Positions 11,401 to 23,607 of a DNA stretch of 64,000 nucleotides are shown here, piece after piece. Position 1 is the first letter of the stretch. Each line of letters opens with the position of its first letter. Below the pieces are notes generated by a model that worked only from the letters and a program-made list of their open reading frames with translations, did no database searches and was not told the DNA's origin. The stretch is from NCBI GenBank assembly GCA_032718475.1, contig JAUCBJ010000495.1, positions 45,245 to 109,244 on the forward strand. The letters are read 5' to 3'. Position numbers and translations under genes: made by a program. This DNA comes from Nemertoderma westbladi. Its lineage: Eukaryota > Xenacoelomorpha > Nemertodermatida > Nemertodermatidae.

Positions 11401-13495
11401 ACCGGGGCTATTTAGAAGTATTTAACCCTATTAGTACCGAGGCTATTTAGAAGTATTTAACCCTATTAGTACCGGGGCTATTTAGAAGTATTTAACCCTA
11501 TTAGTACCGGGGCTATTTAGAAGTATTTAACCCGATTAGTACCGGGGCTATTTAAATTAATTGTTTTTCTCGCCGTAATATATTTATTAGAAGTATTTAA
11601 CCCTATTAGTACCGAGGCTATTTAGAAGTATTTAACCCTATTAGTACCGAGGCTATTTAGAAGTATTTAACCCTATTAGTACCGGGGCTATTTAAATTAA
11701 TTGTTTTTCTCAGCGTAATATATTTATTAGAAGTATTTAACCCTATTAGTACCGGGGCTATTTAAATGAATTGTTTTTCTCACCGTAATATATTTATTAG
11801 AAGTATTTAACCCTATTCCACCTGGGCTATTTAAATGAATTGTTTTTCTCACCGTAGTATATTTATTAGAAGTATTTAACCCTATTAGTACCGGGGCTAT
11901 TTAGAAGTATTTAACCCTATTAGTACCGGGGCTATTTAAATTAATTGTTTTTCTCAGCGTAATATGTTTATTAGAAGTATTTAACCCTATTAGTACCGGG
12001 GCTATTTAGAAGTATTTAACCCTATTAGTACCGGGGCTATTTAGAAGTATTTAACCCTATTAGTACCGGGGCTATTTAAATTAATTGTTTTTCTCAGCGT
12101 AATATATTTATTAGAAGTATTTAACCCTATTAGTACCGGGGCTATTTAGAAGTATTTAACCCTATTAGTACCGAGGCTATTTAGAAGTATTTAACTCTAT
12201 TAGTACCGAGGCTATTTAGAAGTATTTAACCCTATTAGTACCGGGGCTATTTAAATTAATTGTTTTTCTCAGCGTAATATATTTATTAGAAGTATTTAAC
12301 CCTATTAGTACCGGGGCTATTTAAATGAATTGTTTTTCTCGCCGTAATATATTTATTAGAAGTATTTAACCCTATTAGTACCGGTGCTATTTAGAAGTAT
12401 TTAACCCTATTAGTACCGGGGCTATTTAGAAGTATTTAACCCTATTAGTACCGGGGCTATTTAGAAGTATTTAACCCTATTAGTACCGGGGCTATTTAAA
12501 TTAATTTTTTTTCTCGCCGTAATATATTTATTAGAAGTATTTAACTCTATTAGTACCGGGGCTATTTAGAAGTATTTAACCCTATTAGTACCGGGGCTAT
12601 TTAAATTAATTGTTTTTCTCAGCGTAATATATTTATTAGAAGTATTTAACCCTATTAGTACCGGGGCTATTTAGAAGTATTTAACCCTATTAGTACCGGG
12701 GCTATTTAAATTAATTGTTTTTCTCACCGTAGTATATTTATTAGAAGTATTTAACCCTATTAGTACCGGGGCTATTTAGAAGTATTTAACCCTATTAGTA
12801 CCGGGGCTATTTAGAAGTATTTAACCCTATTAGTACCGGGGCTATTTAGAAGTATTTAACCCTATTAGTACCGGGGCTATTTAAATTAATTGTTTTTCTC
12901 AGCGTAATATATTTATTAGAAGTATATAACCCTATTAGTACCGAGGCTATTTAGAAGTATTTAACCCTATTAGTACCGGGGCTATTTAAATTAATTGTTT
13001 TTCTCGCCGTAATATATTTATTAGAAGTATTTAACCCTATTAGTACCGAGGCTATTTAGAAGTATTTAACCCTATTAGTACCGGGGCTATTTAAATTAAT
13101 TGTTTTTCTCAGCGTAATATATTTATTAGAAGTATTTAACCCTATTAGTACCGAGGCTATTTAGAAGTATTTAACCCTATTAGTACCGGGGCTATTTAGA
13201 AGTATTTAACCCTATTAGTACCGGGGCTATTTAGAAGTATTTAACCCTATTAGTACCGGGGCTATTTAGAAGTATTTAACCCTATTAGTACCGGGGCTAT
13301 TTAGAAGTATTTAACCCTATTAGTACCGGGGCTATTTAGAAGTATTTAACCCTATTAGTACCGGGGCTATTTAGAAGTATTTAACCCTATTAGTACCGAG
13401 GCTATTTAGAAGTATTTAACCCTATTAGTACCGGGGCTATTTAAATGAATTGTTTTTCTCACCGTAATATATTTATTAGAAGTATTTAACCCTAT
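8401..13495. repeat. 35-bp / 70-bp minisatellite carrying a TTAA-CCCT transposon terminus
   Basis: The short unit is 35 bp: GAAGTATTTAACCCTATTAG + TACCGGGGCTATTTA. Runs of it alternate with a 70-bp unit in which an extra 35 bp (AATTAATTGTTTTTCTCGCC + GTAATATATTTATTA) follows. This is about 145 unit-equivalents. The core TTAA-CCCTATTAGTACCGGG is the same as the inward-read terminus of the element ending at 1554. The array starts exactly at the 3' end of LINE B, whose last readable codons include the first GTATTAGAAGTATTTAA. A block of about 450 bp near 9211-9640 is repeated nearly unchanged 770 bp later (22 units), showing higher-order duplication. Confidence 0.95.
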
Positions 13496-16345
13496 TCCAC
13501 CTGGGCTATTTAAATGAATTGTTTTTCTCACCGTATTATATTTATTAGAAGTATTTAACCCTATTCCACCTGGGCTATTTAAATGAATTGTTTTTCTCGC
13601 CGTAATATATTTATTAGAAGTATTTAACCCTATTCCACCTGGGCTATTTAAATGAATTGTTTTTCTCACCGTAATATATTTATTAGAAGTATTTAACCCA
13701 ATTAGTACCGGGGCTATTTAGAAGTATTTAACCCTATTAGTACCGGGGCTATTTAAATTAATTGTTTTTCTCGCCGTAATATATTTATTAGAAGTATTTA
13801 ACCCTATTAGTACCGGGGCTATTTAAATTAATTGTTTTTCTCGCCGTAATATATTTATTAGAAGTATTTAACCCTATTCCACCTGGGCTATTTAAATGAA
13901 TTGTTTTTCTCACCGTAATATATTTATTAGAAGTATTTAACCCTATTCCACCTGGGCTATTTAAATGAATTGTTTTTCTCACCGTAATATATTTATTAGA
14001 AGTATTTAACCCAATTCCACCTGGGCTATTTAAATGAATTGTTTTTCTCACCGTATTATATTTATTAGAAGTATTTAACCCTATTCCACCTGGGCTATTT
14101 AAATGAATTGTTTTTCTCACCGTAATATATTTATTAGAAGTATTTAACCCTATTCCACCTGGGCTATTTAAATGAATTGTTTTTCTCACCGTAATATATT
14201 TATTAGAAGTATTTAACCCTATTCCACCTGGGCTATTTAAATGAATTGTTTTTCTCACCGTAATATATTTATTAGAAGTATTTAACCCTATTCCACCTGG
14301 GCTATTTAAATGAATTGTTTTTCTCACCGTAATATATTTATTAGAAGTATTTAACCCTATTCCACCTGGGCTATTTAAATGAATTGTTTTTCTCACCGTA
14401 ATATATTTATTAGAAGTATTTAACCCTATTCCACCTGGGCTATTTAAATGAATTGTTTTTCTCACCGTATTATATTTATTAGAAGTATTTAACCCTATTC
14501 CACCTGGGCTATTTAAATGAATTGTTTTTCTCACCGTAATATATTTATTAGAAGTTTTAACCCTATTCCACCTGGGCTATTTAAATGAATTGTTTTTCTC
14601 ACCGTAATATATTTATTAGAAGTATTTAACCCTATTCCACCTGGGCTATTTAAATGAATTGTTTTTCTCACCGTAATATATTTATTAGAAGTATTTAACC
14701 CTATTCCACCTGGGCTATTTAAATGAATTGTTTTTCTCACCGTAATATATTTATTAGAAGTATTTAACCCTATTCCACCTGGGCTATTTAAATGAATTGT
14801 TTTTCTCACCGTAATATATTTATTAGAAGTATTTAACCCTATTCCACCTGGGCTATTTAAATGAATTGTTTTTCTCACCGTATTATATTTATTAGAAGTA
14901 TTTAACCCTATTCCACCTGGGCTATTTAAATGAATTGTTTTTCTCACCGTAATATATTTATTAGAAGTTTTTAACCCTATTCCACCTGGGCTATTTAAAT
15001 GAATTGTTTTTCTCACCGTAATATATTTATTAGAAGTATTTAACCCTATTCCACCTGGGCTATATAAATGAATTGTTTTTCTCACCGTAATATATTTATT
15101 AGAAGTATTTAACCCTATTCCACCTGGGATATTTAAATGAATTGTTTTTCTCACCGTAATATATTTATTAGAAGTATTTAACCCTATTCCACCTGGGCTA
15201 TATAAATGAATTGTTTTTCTCACCGTAATATATTTATTAGAAGTATTTAACCCTATTCCACCTGGGCTATTTAAATGAATTGTTTTTCTCACCGTAATAT
15301 ATTTATTAGAAGTATTTAACCCTATTCCACCTGGGCTATATAAATGAATTGTTTTTCTCACCGTAATATATTTATTAGAAGTATTTAACCCTATTCCACC
15401 TGGGCTATTTAAATGAATTGTTTTTCTCACCGTAATATATTTATTAGAAGTATTTAACCCTATTCCACCTGGGCTATTTAAATGAATTGTTTTTCTCACC
15501 GCAATATATTTATTAGAAGTATTTAACCCTATTCCACCTGGGCTATATAAATGAATTGTTTTTCTCACCGTATTATATTTATTAGAAGTATTTAACCCTG
15601 TTCCACCTGGGCTATTTAAATGAATTGTTTTTCTCACCGTAATATATTTATTAGAAGTTTTTAACCCTATTCCACCTGGGCTATTTAAATGAATTGTTTT
15701 TCTCACCGTAATATATTTATTAGAAGTATTTAACCCTATTCCACCTGGGCTATTTAAATGAATTGTTTTTCTCACCGTATTATATTTATTAGAAGTTTTT
15801 AACCCTATTCCACCTGGGCTATTTAAATGAATTGTTTTTCTCACCGTATTATATTTATTAGAAGTATTTAACCCTATTCCACCTGGGCTATTTAAATGAA
15901 TTGTTTTTCTCACCGTAATATATTTATTAGAAGTTTTTAACTCTATTCCACCTGGGCTATTTAAATGAATTGTTTTTCTCACCGTAATATATTTATTAGA
16001 AGTATTTAACCCTATTCCACCTGGGCTATATAAATGAATTGTTTTTCTCACCGTAATATATTTATTAGAAGTATTTAACCCTATTCCACCTGGGCTATTT
16101 AAATGAATTGTTTTTCTCACCGTAATATATTTATTAGAAGTATTTAACCCTATTCCACCTGGGCTATTTAAATGAATTGTTTTTCTCACCGTAATATATT
16201 TATTAGAAGTATTTATCCCTATTCCACCTGGGCTATTTAAATGAATTGTTTTACTCACCGTAATATATTTATTAGAAGTATTTAACCCTATTCCACCTGG
16301 GCTATTTAAATGAATTGTTTTTCTCACCGTATTATATTTATTCGA
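13496..16345. repeat. 69-bp minisatellite (~40 copies), variant of the preceding array
   Basis: The unit is 69 bp: the 70-bp type of the upstream array with TTCCACCTGGGC in place of TTAGTACCGGGGC. Copies are head to tail; a short return of the 35/70-bp type lies at about 13690-13870. The core is TTAA-CCCTATTCCACCTGGGCTATTTAA. Because 69 is divisible by three, the minus strand shows unbroken frames of up to 598 codons with a 23-residue period. These are artefacts of the repeat and not a protein. Confidence 0.95.
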
Positions 16346-16529
16346 ATTATGTCAAGCTATGTAGGTATTTTATTTTTATGCATTAATTGTGGATGATTGG
16401 TGAATATCTTACGATATTATCATTCTTATTGTAATTTATTTATGGAGTTACATTGATTTACGTGCCCATTGCAATGTATAATATTTATTTATATCTAATT
16501 ATCAATAAATATATATATATGTTATATGT

Positions 16530-18830
16530 AGGCCAAACTATATTGTGTAGTGTAGGCCAAACTATATTGTGTAGTATAGGCCAAACTATATTGTGTAGTG
16601 TAGGCCAAACTATATTGTGTAGTGTAGGCCAAACTATATTGTGTAGTGTAGGCCAAACTATATATATGTAGGCCAAACTATATTGTGTAGTGTAGACCAA
16701 ACTATATTGTGTAGTGTAGGCCAAACTATATTGTGTAGTGTAGGCCAAACTATATTGTGTAGTGTAGGCCAAACTATATTGTGTAGTGTAGGCCAAACTA
16801 TATTGTGTAGTGTAGGCCAAACTATATTGTGTAATGTAGGCCAAACTATATTGTGTAGTGTAGGCCAAACTATATTGTGTAGTGTAGGCCAAACTATATA
16901 TATGTAGGCCAAACTATATTGTGTAGTGTAGGCCAAATTATATTGTGTAGCGTATGCCAAACTATATTGTGTAGTGTAGACCAAACTATATTGTGTAGTG
17001 TAGGCCAAACTATATTGTGTAGTTTAGGCCAAACTATATTGTGTAGTGAAGGCCAAACTATATTGTGTAGTGTAGGCCAAACTATATTGTGAAGTGTAGG
17101 CCAAACTATATTGTGTAGTGTAGGCCAAACTATATTGCGTAGTGAAGGCCAAACTATATTGTGTAGTGTAGGCCAAACTATATTGTGTAGTGTAGGCCAA
17201 ACTATATTGTGTAGTGTAGGCCAAACTATATTGTGTAGTGTAGGCCAAACTATATTGTTTAGTGTAGGCCAAACTATATTGTGTAGTGTAGGCCAAACTA
17301 TATTGTGTAGTGTAGGCCAAACTATATTGTGTAGTGTAGGCCAAACTATATTGTGTAGTGTAAGCCAAACTATATTGTGTAGTGTAGGCCAAACTATATT
17401 GTGTAGTGTAGGCCAAACTATATTGTGTAGTGTAGGCCAAACTATATTGTGTAGTGTAGGCCAAACTATATTGTGTAGTGTAGGCCAAACTATATTGTGT
17501 AGTGTAGGCTAAACTACATTGTGTAGTGTAGACCAAACTATATTGTGTAGTGTAGGCCAAACTATATTGTGTAGTGTAGACCAAACTATATTGTGTAGTG
17601 TAGGCCAAACTATATTGTGTAGTGTAGGCCAAACTATATTGTGTAGTGTAGGCCAAACTATATTGTGTAGTGTAGGCCAAACTATATTGTGTAGTGTAGG
17701 TCAGACTATATTGTGTAATGTAGGCCAAACTATATATATGTAGGCCAAACTATATTGTGTAGTGTAGGCCAAACTATATTGTGTAGTGTAGGTCAAACTA
17801 TATTGTGTAGTGTAGGCCAAACTATGTTGTGTAGTGTAGGCCAAACTATATTGTGTAGTGTAGGCCAAACTATATTGTGTAGTGTAGGCCAAACTATATT
17901 GTGTAGTGTAGGCCAAACTATATTGTGTAGTGTAGGCCAAACTATATTGTGTAGTGTAGGCCAAACTATATTGTTTAGTGTAGGCCAAACTATATTGTGT
18001 AGTGTAGACCAAACTATATTGTGTAGTGTAGGCCAAACTATATTGTGTAGTGTAGGCCAAACTATATTGTGTAGTGTAGGCCAAACTATATTGTGTAGTG
18101 TAGGCCAAATTATACTGTGTAGTGTAGGTCAAATTATATTGTATAGTGTAGGCCAAACTATATTGTGTAGTGTAGGCCAAACTATATTGTGTAGTGTAGG
18201 CCAAACTATATTGTGTAATATAGGCCAAACTATATTGTATAGTGTAGGCCAAACTATATTGTGTAGTGTAGACCAAACTATATTGTGTAGTGTAGGCCAA
18301 ACTATATTGTGTAGTGTAGGCCAAACTATATTGTGTAGTGTAGGTCAAACTATATTGTGTAGTGTAGGCCAAACTATATTGTGTGGTGTAGGCCAAACTA
18401 TATTGTGTAGTGTAGGCCAAACTATATTGTGTAATATAGGCCAAACTATATTGTATAGTGTAGGCCAAACTATATTGTGTAGTGTAGACCAAACTATATT
18501 GTGTAGTGTAGGCCAAACTATATTGTGTAGTGTAGGCCAAACTATATTGTGTAGTGTAGGTCAAACTATATTGTGTAGTGTAGGCCAAACTATATTGTGT
18601 AGTGTAGGCCAAACTATATTGTGTAGTGTAGGCCAAACTATATTGTGTAGTGTAGGCCAAACTATATTGTGTAGTGTAGGCCAAACTATATTGTGTAGTG
18701 TAGGCCAAACTATATTGTGTAATGTAGGCCAAACTATATTGTGTAGTGTAGGCCAAACTATATTGTGTAGTGTAGGCCAAACTATATTGTGTAATGTAGG
18801 CCAAACTATATTGTGTAGTGTAGGCCTATC
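16530..18830. repeat. 24-bp minisatellite (~96 copies)
   Basis: The unit GTGTAGGCCAAACTATATTG + TGTA is repeated at 24 bp. Near 16660, 16890 and 17735 it is interrupted by a variant containing TATATATATG, which resembles the unique flank at 16505-16530 and suggests the array grew outward from it. A 216-bp block (9 units) with the same private variants (GTAATATAGG, then GTATAGTG, then GTAGACC) occurs at 18215 and again at 18431. The multiple-of-three period gives long artefactual frames on both strands. Confidence 0.95.
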
Positions 18831-18986
18831 TATGAACATCTCCTTACTCCATGCATAATAATTGTTTCTTTAGAGTTTTCAGATAATAATTTGGTTCTAA
18901 ATTTGTTTACATTTATCTTTTACATAAATGTAGGTAATTTGAATTATTTAATATCTGTTTGTTACCCATTAATTTGGCTTATGGTG

Positions 18987-21900
18987 GTCTGGTCAGGTCA
19001 GGTATTCTAGGACATTGATCAAGAAAACTTGCCACCTCCATGCAGCATAAAGGAGGTGCCACCTGTAGCTGCATAGACCCTCTTTCTAGGGCAAATCTGG
19101 TCCTGTAACTAGGACCCCCTTCGTTCTGGGATAAGGACGCCCTTGGTCCTGGATTAAGGACCCATATACTTGGCTGCAGGGGTATATGGCCTGACCAGGC
19201 AGATGGTGATCTACCAATGGCTGGTTAGGAGTAGTGTTCTCATGTCCACTCTGAGGGCACTTCACTGCGACCTGCACCTGGCAGCAAGGGTACAGGGCAT
19301 GACCCAGCAGATGAGCTGCTCAGCCAATGGTGGGTCATGTACGCCAGAGTAGATATGGGTGATGGGCCTCATATCTGACTCCTTTGCGACACCCACCCTG
19401 TGGAATGGCAAACCAGGGTGTGGTATTTGCCCCGAGAGCTGACTCGGCAAAAAAGCACCCCCCAACCCCCCCCCACTATGGATTACATTAGCAATGCGGA
19501 GGTCCGGCCACTAGAGGCCAGTGGAATTACCGGACACAATCGGCCTCACAGGCGTCAGTTAACTCCTGACCGGCTGCCTGTCTCACCCCCTACTGGAGAG
19601 AGAGCAGCCAACAATTCTTTGAGTCCCTTTCCTGATGACCTTTCTGGCCCAAACCCTGGGTCACCAGGGAGGCCAGATTGTGATGGGGAGAGGGATTCTG
19701 GAGTTGGAGGCTACTCTCATGTTCCACCCCGACCAACAAAGCCATTGGTGAATCTGAGGCAAGTCACTAGACTAGCCTCAGTAAACACCCTAACACTCGG
19801 GTCCCCAATGCGACAAGGTGAGCTGACTGCCTTGGCAGATAAGCTTTCTCTTAGCGCAGTGGGTGTTCAAGAGCACCGAATGCAGACTGGACAGACTGAT
19901 GAGGTTCTGATTAAGGACATGGGGGGCGGTTGGCGACTCGCCCTCGCGTCAGCAGATGATAGTGGCAATGGTGGAATTGGTCTATTGATGAATCCAACTG
20001 CACATGCAGCATTGGACAAAATATACCAAATCTCTAACCGCATCATCCGTTGCCACTTCTCATGTTCTGGAAGACTGGCTAAGAAGTTTCCTAAGGTGGT
20101 TCTGATTGTGTGCTACTCTCCAACTAGTGTTGCCCCTGTAGAGGAGGTGGAAAATTTTTACCACAATCTACAAGCAGCAACTGATGGAGTGGATCAGCAT
20201 GCATTCTTAACATTCCTGGGAGACTTTAATGCAAGTCTGCATCAATCACCTACATCGCCCTGGGTCTATAGCAATAGTGTTAACCGAAATTCTGTCCATC
20301 TTCAGGATTTTATCTCTGGAAATGGATTGTTTTCGGCTGGAACCCAGTTCAAGAAGCGAACTGGAAAGCTATGGACTCATAGTGGACCCAGTGGTCACAA
20401 GTCCCAGATAGACCATATTCTGTTTCGTAGGAAATACAGGAGCTCTATACAAGACTGTAATGCATTTACACTTCGACCCTTCTCCAGTGATCACCGCCTT
20501 ATTGTGGCCAAGGTAAGACTTAGTCTGCGTGCTAGCAGAACAACGAAATCTGCCTTGCCACGGCATGACTGGTCCTCTCTGTTGCAACAGCCAAGTGTGA
20601 GATCCAGCTTCACACTACAGCTGAGCAACAGGTATGAGGCTCTTGCCTCTGAGGCGGCAGATCACTGTGAGGGCTATACTGCCTTTACAGAAGCAGTTAA
20701 GTTAGCAGCTGCAGAAACAGTTCCTGTATACCCTCGAAACAGGAAAAGGGCCCCCTGGACTGACAACAAAATTCAGAAGTGCCGAAATGACCTTCATAAG
20801 GCGCAGAAAGAGTCCCGACTCAAACAGACTACAGCGGCCAAGAATGCAGTTAAAGCTGCATCTAGGTCCCTGAACAGGCAGTACTCTGTTAATCTACAGG
20901 AGCTAATAAACCAACAGGTTGATGCCATCAATGTTGCTGACGACAGCAGGCAATCATCCCAGGCTTGGAAATCGATCAATCTGCTTACTGGGCGGAAAAG
21001 CCAACCAACCACCAAGGTTAAGGCTGAATCACCAGCCGATCGCCTCAATGGTTGGAAAGCCCACTTTGAAAAGCTCCTCAATAATGACAGGGTATTGCCT
21101 GATAACTTTATAGAAGTAAAAGTGTCTGAGTCTGTACTCCCAGATATTCCCATTGGCGATATCTCCTTTGCAGAAGTGAAGGCTGCTGCAAAGAGCATTA
21201 AGACCAATCGTACCAGTGGAGTAGATGGTGTTCCCCCTGAGGTCTTTAAAATACCTGAGTGTTTAAAGCTCATCTATCCCATCATAGTAGACATGTACCG
21301 TACAACAAGAGTCCCACAAGAAATGAAAACAAATAAGTTGGTGCCAGTTCCCAAGAAGGGCAACCTAACACTCTATGGTTCTTTTCGGGGAATCTCATTG
21401 ATCTCGATTGCTGCAAAACTATACAATAGAATTCTATTAAATCGCATCAGGGATCCCATTGAGAGACTGCTACGTGGAAATCAGAATGGGTTCCGTAAAG
21501 GTCGTGGGACCATGGAGCCCATTTTGGAACTTAGAAGGATAATTGAAGAGTTATCAAAAAAGAAAGACAGGCATCTGGCTGTTATCTTTGTTGACTTCTT
21601 CAAGGCCTTTGATTCAGTCTCTCGCTCACGTATGTTCAGCATACTTTCATTATATGGGATTCCTGATGAAATTATTGCAGCAATCAGATCAGTATACGAT
21701 GGTTCGACAACATTTGTGTCTACTGTTGACGGTGACACAGAACCATTTGAAGTGTTATGGGGCGTCCTCCAAGGAGACACACTTGCACCATTCTTGTTCA
21801 TTATTGTGGTTGACTATGTTCTACGCATGTCCTTAGATCATCATAATGATGATGGGGTGATGATAACTCCACCTACTGGCTCCAGAAGTCGAGGAAATCC

Positions 21901-22745
21901 TGCCAAGTACCTAACTGATCTAGACTTTGCTGATGACTTAGGAGTACTCTCAGAATCATTAGAGGGAGCCCAGCGGCTCCTCAGCTCATTAGAACATGCT
22001 GCTTCTAGTGTTGGTCTTTTTATTAACTCCAGAAAGACCAAAATTCTGACAGTTAACTTTGAAAGTCCTCAGCAAGTCTCTGATCGGATGAGCATAAGCT
22101 CAAAGGATGGTATGCTTGAGCATGTGGACGACTTCTGTTACCTGGGATCATGGATCCGGAAGTCAGGTGAGGACCTTCGAATACGTAAGGGAAAGGCATG
22201 GGCAGCCTTGAATAGGCTTTCCAGGATTTGGAAGTCACCTAGAATTAATCGGAAACTTAAGGTCCGATTATTTAGAGCAGCAGTAGTTCCAGTACTCCTC
22301 TACGGGAGTCCATGCTGGGCTCTAACTGCTGAGGACACCAAATCTCTGGATGGCACATTCACAAGAATGCTACGCCGGGTACATTGTGTCAAGTACAATG
22401 CACACATCTCCAACCAGACACTATATAACATTGGAGGTGTCTCATTGGTTCCCCCAAGCTTGACACTAGAACAAAATCGCCTCCGCTTTGCAGGACATTG
22501 CTTTCGCCGTGAGGACCAGCCAGTGCATAATCTTGTACTTTGGCAGCCTCATGGAGTGAATAAGCATGGTGGACAGCCGATGACTTTCTTGAGACGCATC
22601 TTAAAGGACACTGGCTTTAAAGATGCGGATGATCTAGCAAATGTCATGGGTGATAGGGAGTTGTGGCGGTGCAATTTTGTTGACAAGCCGGCACAGCATT
22701 CTTAAAAATGCAGCTGCAATGCAGCATGCCGATCCTAGTAGTAGT
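18987..22745 (+). mobile_element. Full-length LINE A (RTE-like non-LTR retrotransposon)
   Basis: The element is about 3.76 kb and consists of a ~490-bp 5' leader, one long frame and a ~40-bp 3' UTR ending in an AGT repeat. It is flanked by a 12-bp perfect direct repeat, TGGCTTATGGTG, at 18975-18986 and 22745-22756 (the first base is shared with the tail). That fits a target-site duplication from target-primed reverse transcription. There is no poly(A) tail; the short trinucleotide tail also occurs on the nested copy at 2347-2523. The intact frame and perfect duplication indicate a recent insertion. The assignment to an RTE-like clade rests on the single-ORF layout, endonuclease plus RT order and short repeat tail. 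Confidence 0.9.
19478..22705 (+). CDS. LINE A ORF: APE-type endonuclease + reverse transcriptase, 1075 aa
   Basis: The protein nicks target DNA and reverse-transcribes the element RNA at the nick. An N-terminal ~95-residue linker is followed by the APE-like endonuclease: N103 in NTLTLGS, E132 in VQEHR, G248-D-F-N251, and S337-D-H339. RT follows, with PVPKKGN, NQNGFRKGRGTMEPIL, FVDFFKAFDS (catalytic D706), LQGDTLAPF, and FADD (817-820, catalytic aspartates; F instead of the more common Y). The C-terminal domain carries DDFCYLGSWI, then RRVHCVKYNAHISNQTLYNI and RLRFAGHCFRREDQPVHNL. The frame is open from 19379, but the first ATG in it is at 19478, which I take as the start. There is no internal stop or frameshift and all key catalytic residues are present. 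No separate ORF1 is seen. Confidence 0.92.
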   Translation: MDYISNAEVRPLEASGITGHNRPHRRQLTPDRLPVSPPTGERAANNSLSPFPDDLSGPNPGSPGRPDCDGERDSGVGGYSHVPPRPTKPLVNLRQVTRLASVNTLTLGSPMRQGELTALADKLSLSAVGVQEHRMQTGQTDEVLIKDMGGGWRLALASADDSGNGGIGLLMNPTAHAALDKIYQISNRIIRCHFSCSGRLAKKFPKVVLIVCYSPTSVAPVEEVENFYHNLQAATDGVDQHAFLTFLGDFNASLHQSPTSPWVYSNSVNRNSVHLQDFISGNGLFSAGTQFKKRTGKLWTHSGPSGHKSQIDHILFRRKYRSSIQDCNAFTLRPFSSDHRLIVAKVRLSLRASRTTKSALPRHDWSSLLQQPSVRSSFTLQLSNRYEALASEAADHCEGYTAFTEAVKLAAAETVPVYPRNRKRAPWTDNKIQKCRNDLHKAQKESRLKQTTAAKNAVKAASRSLNRQYSVNLQELINQQVDAINVADDSRQSSQAWKSINLLTGRKSQPTTKVKAESPADRLNGWKAHFEKLLNNDRVLPDNFIEVKVSESVLPDIPIGDISFAEVKAAAKSIKTNRTSGVDGVPPEVFKIPECLKLIYPIIVDMYRTTRVPQEMKTNKLVPVPKKGNLTLYGSFRGISLISIAAKLYNRILLNRIRDPIERLLRGNQNGFRKGRGTMEPILELRRIIEELSKKKDRHLAVIFVDFFKAFDSVSRSRMFSILSLYGIPDEIIAAIRSVYDGSTTFVSTVDGDTEPFEVLWGVLQGDTLAPFLFIIVVDYVLRMSLDHHNDDGVMITPPTGSRSRGNPAKYLTDLDFADDLGVLSESLEGAQRLLSSLEHAASSVGLFINSRKTKILTVNFESPQQVSDRMSISSKDGMLEHVDDFCYLGSWIRKSGEDLRIRKGKAWAALNRLSRIWKSPRINRKLKVRLFRAAVVPVLLYGSPCWALTAEDTKSLDGTFTRMLRRVHCVKYNAHISNQTLYNIGGVSLVPPSLTLEQNRLRFAGHCFRREDQPVHNLVLWQPHGVNKHGGQPMTFLRRILKDTGFKDADDLANVMGDRELWRCNFVDKPAQHS

Positions 22746-22756
22746 GGCTTATGGTG

Positions 22757-23607
22757 ATGTGTATTGAAATATACGAATTCCGGATTTAAACAGGTCTTCT
22801 AGAACATAGTATTTATTTTTTATATTAGAATAAATACAAAGCTCTAGAAATCCTTAATTTAAACTAAAACTTTATAACAATAAAGCTTATCAAACAATCA
22901 TACCGCTTGACAGTCACACAATATTCCGCGTAACTGTTAACAAACCCAATCAAAGAAAGGTATTCAGAACTAAATTTTAATTAGGAAAAAAGAAGCAGTT
23001 AATATTATTAATTAATTTATCAAAATTAAAGGAGCGCGCCTCCCCTTTGGGGTCCTGAGGGCGACGTGTCCTTGGTTCAGGTGGTCGAGGACTAAGTGGC
23101 GTAGAATTGGGGCCAGGGATGGCGCTGGAATCCCCTTTGGCCTCTAACTCATTAATTAATCATTACGATATAAATTTATTAACATATTAGAATAATTGAA
23201 AAATTATAAACTTTCGATTGTATAAAACATTGTCATTATGTCAGTATGTTATGTTAGTGTATCTATTTATTAATTAGTATGAGTTTATTATAATTTGATA
23301 ATTAGAATTTATCATCCTGTAACCATTTTTATTATTAACTTTATCACTAATCTCCCCTAGCGTCCCTTTCAGGAATCTATTATAATAACGTGATATTACT
23401 ATGTAAAGGCGGCAGGGGGCGTTAATGTAATTGCGAGATTGAGGCCGCCTGGCGAGAATTATATGAATTGATTAAACAGTAATCAGTAGCTGATGCGACC
23501 GCTATGTAGGTAGCAAATATAAGTTATCGAAAAAGGAAGAGAATGATCGAATGGTAATAGATTACTTTAAGTCACGGAATAGGGCAAATAATGGTGCAAG
23601 AGCATGG
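22757..23607. other. Intergenic, no gene seen
   Basis: AT-rich sequence with a GC-richer island at about 23030-23140 (CCCTTTGGGGTCC and similar words). No open frame with recognisable protein, no RNA gene and no clear repeat found. Confidence 0.6.

Noticed and set aside
8401-13495. Telomeric or subtelomeric repeat because of the TTAACCC word
   Set aside because: The unit is 35/70 bp and not a short telomere repeat; it matches a transposon end and sits mid-sequence beside a LINE.
14531-16327. Minus-strand frame of ~598 codons with 23-residue repeats, plus neighbours at 13406-14534
   Set aside because: Product of the 69-bp minisatellite (69 = 3 x 23); unit type and phase are set by DNA repeats, with no start context, domain or bias expected of a protein.
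16453-18858. Numerous repeat-containing frames on both strands (up to 367 codons)
   Set aside because: 24-bp array; equally open on both strands, so not evidence of coding.
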